From: Bacteroidota bacterium
GTDB lineage: Bacteria > Bacteroidota > Bacteroidia > Flavobacteriales > Schleiferiaceae
Length of the DNA stretch: 42,848 nucleotides
Assembly: GCA_003045865.1 (NCBI GenBank)
Contig: PZPB01000016.1
Location: 1-42,848 of the forward strand
Reading direction: 5' to 3'
This document shows, piece after piece, positions 1 through 6,985 of the stretch. Each line of letters begins with the position of its first letter. Within the stretch, counting starts at the first letter, position 1. Below the pieces are notes generated by a model, which made no database searches, was not told the DNA's origin, and saw only the letters and a program-made list of their open reading frames with translations. A program made the translations under genes and the position numbers.

Positions 1-2
1 GT

Positions 3-599
3 CCCGAACAAGAAAGCATTATCGAGAATTTTGTTCTCGCACAAGGAATCAAAATCCCAACCCTACGCGATGATCTTATCGACCATTTGTGTTGTGTGGT
101 GGAGAGTGAGCTTGGAAAAGAGAAATCATTTGAACAGATATTAGACGAAGCCGTCAAAGATTTAGCTCCAAAGGGCCTGCAAGAAATTCAACATCAAACC
201 ATTTTTTTACTTAACTCTAAACGAATAATAGCTATGAAAAAAGTACTGTATTTCACGGGATTCATTGGCTCCTTAGCCTTAACAGCAGGAGTGACTTTTA
301 AATTAATGCACTGGCCTTGGGCCAATGTTTTATTTATCATTGGATTTTTGTTTCTGCTTTTGATATTCATACCGCTGCTAGCCATTGACCGCTATAAAGT
401 ATCTCTTTCCAAAGCTGTTTCGGTGAAAACTAAAATTATCATGGGGGCCATTGCGGCTATAATTACAGGCCTATCTGGATTATTTAAAATGATGCACTTG
501 CAAGGCGCCGATCTATTATTAATTTTTGGCGCCTTTATTTTTGCCTTTGGCTTTCTTCCCTTCTACTTCTTTACCATGTATAAAAAGTCAATATCTTAA
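3..599 (+). CDS. Membrane protein with two GldL-like FKxMH hairpins (5' end outside window)
   Basis: The reading frame is open from the first bases of the window, so the true start lies upstream and 198 residues are visible. The first part is soluble and contains the motif DLIDHLCCVVE, a short N-terminal module that I associate with small Bacteroidota membrane proteins. The second part holds two similar membrane hairpins: TFKLMHWPWANVLFIIGF, then about 65 residues later LFKMMHLQGADLLLIFGA. Each has a hydrophobic helix, FK-[LM]-M-H, a short turn, a second helix and a closing basic Tyr-Lys segment. GldL of the T9SS motor begins with a similar helix-FKIMHWPG-helix unit, but this protein has two such units and no visible GldL tail, so it is probably not GldL. 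Function unknown. The last residues are KKSIS before a TAA stop. Confidence 0.75.
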   Translation, partial: PEQESIIENFVLAQGIKIPTLRDDLIDHLCCVVESELGKEKSFEQILDEAVKDLAPKGLQEIQHQTIFLLNSKRIIAMKKVLYFTGFIGSLALTAGVTFKLMHWPWANVLFIIGFLFLLLIFIPLLAIDRYKVSLSKAVSVKTKIIMGAIAAIITGLSGLFKMMHLQGADLLLIFGAFIFAFGFLPFYFFTMYKKSIS

Positions 600-722
600 A
601 TCCGACAATGAAGCTTAAAAAAAAAGCGACTGAGTTCAAGGATACTTGACAAAAAAAACTTCCGGGAAATTTCGGCAGAAAAAATGTCATCGCTAGCTAC
701 TAGATACTTAAACCTTTTTCAC

Positions 723-730
723 TAAGTTTG
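723..730 (+). promoter_or_regulatory. Promoter -7 box of rpsP
   Basis: TAAGTTTG fits the Bacteroidota -7 consensus TAnnTTTG exactly and lies 56 bp before the rpsP start. No clear TTTG -33 box is seen 17-23 bp upstream. Transcription would begin near 737 and give a leader of about 50 nt that contains the small hairpin at 759-771. Confidence 0.55.
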
Positions 731-744
731 CAGCCCCAAAATTT

Positions 745-784
745 ACAATTAATTAACCGGGTCGGGAACCCTTTAACAATTAAT
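745..784 (+). promoter_or_regulatory. rpsP leader hairpin flanked by a 9-bp direct repeat
   Basis: GGGT (759-762) can pair with ACCC (768-771) across a CGGGA loop. The hairpin is bracketed by two copies of ACAATTAAT (745-753 and 776-784), the second ending two bases before the ATG. A role in translation control of the ribosomal protein operon is only inferred. Confidence 0.35.
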
Positions 785-786
785 CA

Positions 787-1314
787 ATGGCAACGAGAAT
801 CAGATTACAGCGCCACGGACGTAAGAGTCGTCCAATTTTCACCATCGTAGTAGCGGATAGCCGTGTAAAACGTGATGGTAAAATTATCGAAAACTTAGGA
901 CAGTACAATCCTAACACCAACCCAGCTACTATCGATTTAAACTTCGATTCAGCTTTAAACTGGCTAATGACAGGTGCACAACCAAGTGATACTGCTCGTG
1001 CTATTTTAAGCTACAAAGGTGTACTTCACAAAAAACACCTTTTAGAAGGCGTTAAAAAAGGTGCCTTTGACGAAGCTGAAGCTGAAAAGCGTTTTGAAGC
1101 TTGGATGGGTGAAAAAGAAAACAAAATCGCCGCTAAAAGAGACGGCTTAACTCAAGCACAGCAAGAAGCTAAAACCAAAGCTTTAGACGCAGAGAAAGCA
1201 GCTAACGAAGCTCGTAAAGCAGCAGAAGCAGCAGCTCTTGCCGCAGAAAGCGCAGAAGCAGCTCCAGCTGAAGAAGCTAGCGAAGAAGCCGCTGAGGAAA
1301 GCACCGAAGCTTAA
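787..1314 (+). CDS. rpsP: 30S ribosomal protein S16 with long Ala/Glu tail
   Basis: S16 is a small-subunit protein that helps assemble the 5' domain of 16S rRNA. The start [16 protein letters not shown] and the segment [23 protein letters not shown] are characteristic of S16. The conserved core is about 80 residues, but this protein has 175. Residues from about 80 continue as a charged helical stretch, and about 130-175 are almost only Ala, Glu, Lys and Ser. Longer S16 tails are usual in Bacteroidota; the function of the tail is not known to me. It is followed after 16 bp by rimM, the common rpsP-rimM order, so the two are probably cotranscribed. Confidence 0.97.
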   Translation: MATRIRLQRHGRKSRPIFTIVVADSRVKRDGKIIENLGQYNPNTNPATIDLNFDSALNWLMTGAQPSDTARAILSYKGVLHKKHLLEGVKKGAFDEAEAEKRFEAWMGEKENKIAAKRDGLTQAQQEAKTKALDAEKAANEARKAAEAAALAAESAEAAPAEEASEEAAEESTEA

Positions 1315-1330
1315 TTTTAAAACTTGACTG

Positions 1331-1855
1331 ATGCTTTTAGAAGAGTGTTTTCAACTCGGACACATCAGTCGCTTACATGGCTATAAGGGCGCAGTAGTAG
1401 CGTTTTTCGATACCGATCGCCCTGAAGCTTATACCACATTGGAATCAGTTCTTATCGAAAACGATGGAGAGCTGATTCCTTTTTTTATTGAAGAACTAAG
1501 CCGCAACTCTAAAGGTCATTTCATTCTTAAATTTGAAGACCTTGAACCAGATCAAGCGGAATCTTATATTGGCGCAGAACTCTATCTGCCGCTCAATCTT
1601 TTACCCCCCCTCAGCGGGAAGAAGTTTTACTTTCACGAAGTACTAAATTTTTCGGTTTACGATAAAAACGAAGGTCTAATCGGCACCTTAGAGGCCATGC
1701 TAGACAGCGGCGCTCAGCCACTTTTCAAGATTATTAATGACGAACAAAAAGAAATTTTAGTTCCTGCCATTGACGATTTTATCGAAAGCATCGAGCGTGA
1801 AAAGAAGGAAATTCATCTTCTTCTCCCCGAAGGACTTTTAGAGGTCTACTCCTAA
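1331..1855 (+). CDS. rimM: Ribosome maturation factor RimM
   Basis: RimM binds S19 and helps mature the head of the 30S subunit. The N-terminal RimM domain is seen as LGHISRLHGYKGAVV (about residues 8-22). The C-terminal PRC-barrel begins near residue 97 with KKFYFHEVLNFSVYD and ends with the typical LVPAIDDFI segment near residues 144-152. At 174 residues the length is normal. It lies 16 bp after rpsP and 29 bp before trmN6, consistent with one transcript from the rpsP promoter. There is no Shine-Dalgarno site; the ATG at 1331 is followed directly by the conserved N-terminus. Confidence 0.96.
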   Translation: MLLEECFQLGHISRLHGYKGAVVAFFDTDRPEAYTTLESVLIENDGELIPFFIEELSRNSKGHFILKFEDLEPDQAESYIGAELYLPLNLLPPLSGKKFYFHEVLNFSVYDKNEGLIGTLEAMLDSGAQPLFKIINDEQKEILVPAIDDFIESIEREKKEIHLLLPEGLLEVYS

Positions 1856-1884
1856 AAGGAAAGCCCAAATTTACGCTCTGTAAA

Positions 1885-2589
1885 ATGGCTAAGCAAAAAC
1901 CTTTTCAGTTTAAGCAATTCAGCTTAGCCCACTCTCGCAGTGCTCAAAAAATCGGCACCGACTCGGTTATATTAGGATCTTGGCTTAAAGCCGAAAAAGC
2001 CGATACCATTTTAGATGTTGGCAGCGGCTGTGGTTTATTGGCCTTTATGATGGCGCAGAAATTCCCGCAAGCGCAAGTTTTAGGCATTGAACTAGACTTA
2101 GTTTCGTTTGAGGAAAGTCTTGAAAATTGTACTCACAGTCCTTTTAAAGAAAGAGTAAGCTTTATTCAATCCGATTTTACGCAATGGAGCAGACAAACGC
2201 TTTTCGACCTCATCGTTTCTAATCCTCCCTATTTTGAAAGTGGCCAGAATACCGAACGCCCCGCCCGTGATAATGCCCGTAGGCAGAAGAGCTTAAGTCA
2301 TGCCATTCTGCTTAAGCAGATGAGCCAACTACTAACAAAAACAGGCAGTATTTACTTAGTACTCCCCCCTTTTGAGGCGGACAACTTTATAGACTTGGCC
2401 CATAAAGAAGGACTTTATCTTGCCCGTTTTTGTGAAGTGAAATCAAAGGCTGACAGCGCCACCAAACGCTGTTTATTTAGTTTAAGCCGACAGGCTAGCC
2501 GAACCCAAAATGAAGAACTAATTCTTTATTCCGAAGACGGTAGCCGCCATCCTCAGCATGCGAAGCTCACCCATGACTTTTATTTATAA
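1885..2589 (+). CDS. trmN6: tRNA1(Val) (adenine(37)-N6)-methyltransferase, TrmN6/YfiC family
   Basis: SAM-dependent N6-methylation of A37 in tRNA-Val is the known activity of this family. Class I motif I is DVGSGCG (residues 44-50), and the N6-adenine catalytic motif is NPPYF (113-117). The opening KPFQFKQFSLAHSRSAQKIGTD is typical of the family, and the length of 234 residues is normal. The gene ends 2 bp from the end of the convergent pirin gene, so there is no room for a separate terminator between them. Confidence 0.9.
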   Translation: MAKQKPFQFKQFSLAHSRSAQKIGTDSVILGSWLKAEKADTILDVGSGCGLLAFMMAQKFPQAQVLGIELDLVSFEESLENCTHSPFKERVSFIQSDFTQWSRQTLFDLIVSNPPYFESGQNTERPARDNARRQKSLSHAILLKQMSQLLTKTGSIYLVLPPFEADNFIDLAHKEGLYLARFCEVKSKADSATKRCLFSLSRQASRTQNEELILYSEDGSRHPQHAKLTHDFYL

Positions 2590-2591
2590 AC

Positions 2592-3467
2592 CTATTTCCC
2601 CGGCAAAGGCACATAGGTTTCATCATGGGGCACTTTAGGCCAGTCCCTTGCCGCCCACTTCTCTTTCGCTTCTTCAATAGTTTCCGCTTCCGAAGCGACA
2701 AAGTTCCAGTAAATGTGACGCTTTTCTGGCAAAGCTTCTCCCCCGAAGAAGATAATATGACTATCCGCTTCTAACGAAAGTTTGCAAACATCTTCCTCTT
2801 TAGAAACCAATAAGTTGCCCGCCTCTACTCTATTCTCGCAGGCATGGATAGCTCCTTTTACCACACAAATGCCAATCTCACCTTTCAACTTGCCGCTGAG
2901 ATCCATTTCACTTGCGCCGGCCGATTTCAACTCTAGCATAAACAAAGGCGAATGCACTGGTACCAGCGACTTTTTGCCGAAAGCTTCTCCCGCAATAAGA
3001 CGAAAATCTAAATCTCCTTCCTGCCAATGTGGTAATTCATTGGCCGAAAAGTGATGAAATGAAGGCGCTACTTTTTCGAACTCTTTAGGCAAAGCCACCC
3101 AAATTTGATAGCCATGCATTAAATATGAATCCGCCTCTCTCAATGCCAAAGGTGTTCGTTCGGTATGGCTTACGCCTGATCCGGCCACCATCCAATTAAC
3201 AGAACCCGGACGAATGAGTTGTTTCGTGCCAGTACTATCGGCATGTTCAACTTCGCCACTTAAGAGATAGCTTAAGGTGGCCAGTCCAATATGCGGATGT
3301 TGATCTACATCCATAAATTTACCATTTCCCATTTGGGTTGGCCCCATGTGATCTATGAAAATGAAAGGCCCCACCATACGCTTCTTCCGAAAGGGCAGTA
3401 AACGCCCAACTATAAAATCGCCAATATCGCGACTGCGTTCAGGAATAATTAAATCGTTATTGGACAT
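2592..3467 (-). CDS. Pirin family protein
   Basis: A bicupin protein of the pirin family. Pirins bind iron; some act as quercetin dioxygenases and human pirin is a redox-dependent transcription cofactor, but the substrate here is unknown. The N-terminal cupin carries HPHIGLATLSY (His57, His59) and SGVSHTE (His101, Glu103), the four iron ligands in the expected places. At 291 residues both cupins are present. The gene stands alone on the minus strand with its own promoter at 3482-3509, and converges on trmN6. Confidence 0.92.
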   Translation of the reverse strand: MSNNDLIIPERSRDIGDFIVGRLLPFRKKRMVGPFIFIDHMGPTQMGNGKFMDVDQHPHIGLATLSYLLSGEVEHADSTGTKQLIRPGSVNWMVAGSGVSHTERTPLALREADSYLMHGYQIWVALPKEFEKVAPSFHHFSANELPHWQEGDLDFRLIAGEAFGKKSLVPVHSPLFMLELKSAGASEMDLSGKLKGEIGICVVKGAIHACENRVEAGNLLVSKEEDVCKLSLEADSHIIFFGGEALPEKRHIYWNFVASEAETIEEAKEKWAARDWPKVPHDETYVPLPGK

Positions 3468-3481
3468 ACAAACCTTTTTTA

Positions 3482-3509
3482 CAAATTTATAGTCTGGCTC
3501 AGTTTCAAA
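3482..3509 (-). promoter_or_regulatory. Promoter of the pirin gene
   Basis: On the minus strand a TTTG (3509-3506) is followed after 16 bp by TAAATTTG (3489-3482), an exact TAnnTTTG -7 box. The spacing is one base below the usual 17-23 range. The predicted transcript starts near 3475, leaving a leader of only about 8 nt before the ATG at 3467. Confidence 0.55.
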
Positions 3510-3546
3510 TTAAAGAATTGCAAGTATTTTCGTAAAAAATGAAGAG

Positions 3547-4014
3547 ATGGGGATCTTTTGGATAATCTTAGTCAGTCTGTTTAAACCTGCACATGATTTT
3601 CATGTCAGTATTAGCCAGGCGGAGTGGGAAAACGGTTTGCTTAAATGCACGATTCGTGTATTTAGTGAAGACTTAGAAATGAGCTTGCAAAAGGATTTTG
3701 GCGCAGACTATCGCCTAGAAACTGCTTTAAAAGATGAGCGTTTAGCTAAATACGTATTAAAGCATTATGGCTTTCGCCAAGATGGCCAAATGCTTAAGGG
3801 CGAATTTGTAGGCATGGAAATCGAGAATGACTTAAGCTTTCTTTATTTACAATTTCCGCTTGAAAATGCACCCGCCTCATTAGATGTTTACAACCTTCTT
3901 TTTTTTGATAGCTTTGAAGACCAAAGTAATATTGTAAATGTTCAGTGCGGCGCTGTACTTCGCTCGGCATTTCTTTCGCCTCAAAAAAACACACAGATAC
4001 TAGAATTTAAATAA
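3547..4014 (+). CDS. DUF6702 family protein
   Basis: A 155-residue secreted or membrane-anchored protein of the DUF6702 family, common in Bacteroidota and without a known function. The short N-terminus MGIFWIILVSLFKPAHDFHVS looks like a weak signal segment ending just before HDFHVSISQ, which is the usual start of the mature domain. An ATG eight bases upstream (3539) is in another frame. The stop overlaps the start of the hupE-like gene by one base (TAATG), so translation is probably coupled. Confidence 0.85.
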   Translation: MGIFWIILVSLFKPAHDFHVSISQAEWENGLLKCTIRVFSEDLEMSLQKDFGADYRLETALKDERLAKYVLKHYGFRQDGQMLKGEFVGMEIENDLSFLYLQFPLENAPASLDVYNLLFFDSFEDQSNIVNVQCGAVLRSAFLSPQKNTQILEFK

Positions 4015-4589
4015 TGCATCCATTTACTAATTATCTGCGTTTAGGTTACGAGCATATTATCAGCTTAGCAGCGCTCGACCATATTCTATTTCTTATAGCC
4101 TTAATGGCCGTTTACCAAACTAAAAACTGGCTTAAGGTGGTAATTGCCGTTTCTTTTTTCACCCTTGGGCATTCGGTTACGCTTAGTCTTGGTGCCCTTG
4201 ATGTGGTAAATATTGACCAAGGCTTAATCGAATTCCTAATTCCTCTAACCATTGTTTTTACTGCGCTACTCAATCTTACTAAATTTGGGCAGAACCAAAA
4301 AAGTAATTTCAAATATTGGATTGCCTTAAGCTTCGGTTTAATTCATGGCTTAGGTTTCTCCAACTACTACGATATGCTGGTGATGGGTGAAAGCAATTAT
4401 TGGCAAGCCCTTCTTCCTTTTAACCTCGGTATTGAACTTGCGCAGTTATTAGTCGTTTTTGTGATGCTAATTATTATGGGCATTTACGGTTTCATGCTTA
4501 ATAAGAAAATTAGGGATTGGAACCTGTTTATATCGGGCAGTGCCTTTGGTCTAGCTCTTATTATGTGCATTGAAAATTGGCCTTTCTAA
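4014..4589 (+). CDS. HupE/UreJ family membrane protein
   Basis: An integral membrane protein with about six helices in 191 residues. Conserved histidines lie in ALDHILFLIALM (His23), TLGHSVTLSLGAL (His53) and GLIHGLGFSNYYD (His111), the pattern of the HupE/UreJ family, whose characterised members are linked to nickel uptake or urease/hydrogenase loci. No hydrogenase or urease gene is present here, so the substrate is open. It overlaps the DUF6702 gene by one base, so the two likely act together at the cell envelope. Confidence 0.88.
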   Translation: MHPFTNYLRLGYEHIISLAALDHILFLIALMAVYQTKNWLKVVIAVSFFTLGHSVTLSLGALDVVNIDQGLIEFLIPLTIVFTALLNLTKFGQNQKSNFKYWIALSFGLIHGLGFSNYYDMLVMGESNYWQALLPFNLGIELAQLLVVFVMLIIMGIYGFMLNKKIRDWNLFISGSAFGLALIMCIENWPF

Positions 4590-4600
4590 ATAAGGTAAGC

Positions 4601-5047
4601 ATGGATTTTCAGACCTATAGCGCATTCGAAAATGATGCGAAGTATAACAAAGCAGCTCAAGCTTGGCAGGCAGTTTTAAAGTCAATCGAGCCCTTCACTT
4701 TAAGTGAAACGAGCTTAAGCACCATTGCTACTTACAATAAATTGCATGCGGAGTCTCCCGATGTGAAAATTGCTTTTAAAAACCTACAAAAAGCCAACAT
4801 AGCCTTGCAGCAGTCTTTAGTAAAGAACGACAAGCTTTTCCGCAAGAATTACAACCGTGATGTTTGGATCGCCTTAGGTGTAGGCTGTATTGGTGTTGGC
4901 CTTGGTGCCGCCTTGGGCTCTGCTTTAGGATCTATGGCCTACATTGGTTTAGGTATGCCTATCGGCATGCTAATAGGAATTTTAATCGGCCGCTCTATGG
5001 ATCAAAAAGCAGAAAAAGAAGGCCGAGTTTATTCCATCAATTCGTAA
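4601..5047 (+). CDS. Hypothetical protein with C-terminal glycine-zipper membrane helix
   Basis: I do not recognise a family. The 148-residue protein (ATG at 4601) has a soluble, helical first two thirds and then a strongly hydrophobic glycine-rich stretch with GVGCIGVGLGAALGSALGS and GLGMPIGMLIGILIGR, a glycine-zipper pattern seen in tightly packed membrane helices. It ends with a charged tail. The start 24 bp further upstream (TTG) would overlap the HupE gene and adds only eight residues, so the ATG is preferred. The last 19 bp overlap the 3' end of the convergent DUF1015 gene. Confidence 0.7.
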   Translation: MDFQTYSAFENDAKYNKAAQAWQAVLKSIEPFTLSETSLSTIATYNKLHAESPDVKIAFKNLQKANIALQQSLVKNDKLFRKNYNRDVWIALGVGCIGVGLGAALGSALGSMAYIGLGMPIGMLIGILIGRSMDQKAEKEGRVYSINS

Positions 5048-6258
5048 ATCACCAAGCCGCTACGCAGCTTTGGTTCGATGTAGGTACTTTTAGGTGGCAT
5101 AATTTTGCCTTTATCGCTCACCTCTTTTATTTGCTCCATACTTACAGGGAAGAGGCTAAAAGCAAGATGATAAGCACCTGAATCTACCGCTTGCTCTAAT
5201 TTTTCTAAACCGTGTACTCCGGGTACAAAATCCACCCTATCATCTGATTTGAGATCGGCGATATTAAAAATTGGCGCTAAAATATTGCGACTCAAAATTT
5301 CCGCATCTAAATGCCCAACTGCATCACTGGGATCAAAGCTGCCCATTTTAGGACTCAGTTTAAACCACTCTCCTTGTATATACATGCCCATTTCATGTAA
5401 CTTCTGAGGATGAAAAGTTTCATTCCCTTTGGGTTCAATATGAAAAACACGATTTAACTCCCTTAGTATTTGCTCTTTCGATTTACCGCTATCATTGATC
5501 ACTAAACGATTAAAATCGTAAATCTTCATTTGCTCCTCACCAATCAAAAAAGCCATAAAGTATTGGTGTAAATCACCTTCTACTCCCCTTTCATCCAAAC
5601 GATTTGCCAATAAAGCCGAACTAGCTGAGCGATGATGACCATCGGCAATGTATAAAGCCTCTTGATCTTTAAATGCCGCGGTAATTACGGCACAATCATT
5701 CGCTTCGGTAATAGGCCACAAACGATGGTATACCTTATCTGTACTAGTAAATTCGTATTCGGCGCGTAATTCTTCGTATCGTGCAAAAAGCTGATTTAAT
5801 TTAAAGCTATCCTGATAAACCAAAAGAACTGGCTCCGCATTAAAGGTGGTATGCTCCAGATAATCCGTAAACATTTCTTCGCGCACACTTAAAGTGTTTT
5901 CATGCTTTTTAATACGCCCTTCAACATAATCGTTCACGCTTACCGCCGCAATTATTCCAATGTACTCATTGCCATCCTTCACTTGGCTGTAGAGATAATA
6001 AGCCGCCTCTTTGTCTTTATGAAAAATCCCTTCCTCACACCAATCTAAATAGGCCGACTTCACTAAATCGAACTTCTCTTTCGAAGAAACCATTTTACGC
6101 ACGGTCGCAGGATTTATAACGTGCATAAAAGTGAAAGGATTGTTACTGAGTTTATCATCCAACTCCTCATCGGTATAGCTATGATACGATCGAGTTGCAA
6201 CTAAATATGCTTTATCGCGGGGTGGCCTACTGGCCCGAAAGGGACGGATAGTTATCAT
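5029..6258 (-). CDS. DUF1015 family protein
   Basis: A 409-residue cytosolic protein of the DUF1015 (COG4198) family, widespread but of unknown activity. The opening ITIRPFRASRPPRDKAYLVATRSYHSYT, the segment YIADGHHRSASSALLAN (about residues 203-219) with its DGHHR motif, and the late VDFVPGVHG are typical. The length is complete. It is divergent from the O-methyltransferase gene, with 58 bp between, where a 7/8 match to a minus-strand -7 box (TAATTTCG, 6280-6273) is seen. Its 3' end overlaps the upstream plus-strand gene by 19 bp. Confidence 0.9.
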   Translation of the reverse strand: MITIRPFRASRPPRDKAYLVATRSYHSYTDEELDDKLSNNPFTFMHVINPATVRKMVSSKEKFDLVKSAYLDWCEEGIFHKDKEAAYYLYSQVKDGNEYIGIIAAVSVNDYVEGRIKKHENTLSVREEMFTDYLEHTTFNAEPVLLVYQDSFKLNQLFARYEELRAEYEFTSTDKVYHRLWPITEANDCAVITAAFKDQEALYIADGHHRSASSALLANRLDERGVEGDLHQYFMAFLIGEEQMKIYDFNRLVINDSGKSKEQILRELNRVFHIEPKGNETFHPQKLHEMGMYIQGEWFKLSPKMGSFDPSDAVGHLDAEILSRNILAPIFNIADLKSDDRVDFVPGVHGLEKLEQAVDSGAYHLAFSLFPVSMEQIKEVSDKGKIMPPKSTYIEPKLRSGLVIYELME

Positions 6259-6316
6259 GCTACGAAATTAGACATTCAGCACTTAATTCTTAATTTTAGC
6301 CCCACATAAATAGCGC

Positions 6317-6958
6317 ATGAATTTCCTCTCCGACGATTTAGAAAATTACCTCAGCCAGCACCACGACCCCGATGAAGATCTTTTGGCCGAATTAAACCGG
6401 CAAACGCATCTAAAAATTCTGCAGCCACGCATGCTAAGCGGACCTTTACAAGGGCGCTATCTTTCTTTTTTAAGTAAGCTTTTAAGCCCCGAGCGGATTT
6501 TAGAAATTGGCACCTATACCGGATATTCCGCCCTTTGCTTGGCCGAAGGTCTCGCTCCTTCGGGCAGATTGCATACCATTGAAATTAACGATGAGCTAGA
6601 AAATTTCACGCAATCTTTCTTTAATCGTTCCGCTTATGCAGATAAGTTACAACTACATATTGGGGATGCGCTAGAGATTATCGATGGGCTAAAAGAACCT
6701 TGGGACTTAATTTTCATAGATGCCGATAAACCGCGCTACCTCAATTATTACGAAAAGTTAATTCCGCAATTAAAAAGTGGTGCTGTAATTTTAGCCGACA
6801 ATGTTCTATGGAGTGGTAAGGTTTTAAAAGAACCCGATCCGAGAGACGAAAGCACTTTGGCCCTTTTAGAATTTAATCGTTTTGTACAGGCTGATGATAG
6901 AGTTGAAAACTTACTCTTGCCCTTACGCGATGGCCTTATGTGTATTCGGAAAAAATAA
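6317..6958 (+). CDS. O-methyltransferase, COMT/CCoAOMT-like
   Basis: A class I SAM-dependent O-methyltransferase of 213 residues. SAM-binding motif I is LEIGTYTGYS (62-71), the acidic residue after strand 2 is in HTIEIND (86-92), and the metal-binding residues lie in FIDADKPRY (133-141) and ADNVLW (160-165). This matches the divalent metal-dependent catechol or caffeoyl-CoA methyltransferase family. The natural substrate cannot be told from the sequence. The next gene starts 27 bp downstream, so the two may share a transcript. Confidence 0.92.
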   Translation: MNFLSDDLENYLSQHHDPDEDLLAELNRQTHLKILQPRMLSGPLQGRYLSFLSKLLSPERILEIGTYTGYSALCLAEGLAPSGRLHTIEINDELENFTQSFFNRSAYADKLQLHIGDALEIIDGLKEPWDLIFIDADKPRYLNYYEKLIPQLKSGAVILADNVLWSGKVLKEPDPRDESTLALLEFNRFVQADDRVENLLLPLRDGLMCIRKK

Positions 6959-6963
6959 TTAAA

Positions 6964-6979
6964 CGCATCTGCGAAAAGC
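6964..6979 (+). repeat. Copy of the dispersed CATCTGCG motif (intergenic)
   Basis: CGCATCTGCGAAAAGC, in the 27 bp between the O-methyltransferase and Asp-box genes, directly before the start. Being outside coding sequence, it cannot be explained by amino acid choice. Confidence 0.6.
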
Positions 6980-6985
6980 AAAAAA

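Noticed and set aside
646-651. TTGACA as a sigma70 -35 box before rpsP
   Set aside because: There is no TATAAT at proper distance, and Bacteroidota use TTTG/TAnnTTTG promoters; the match at 723-730 is better.
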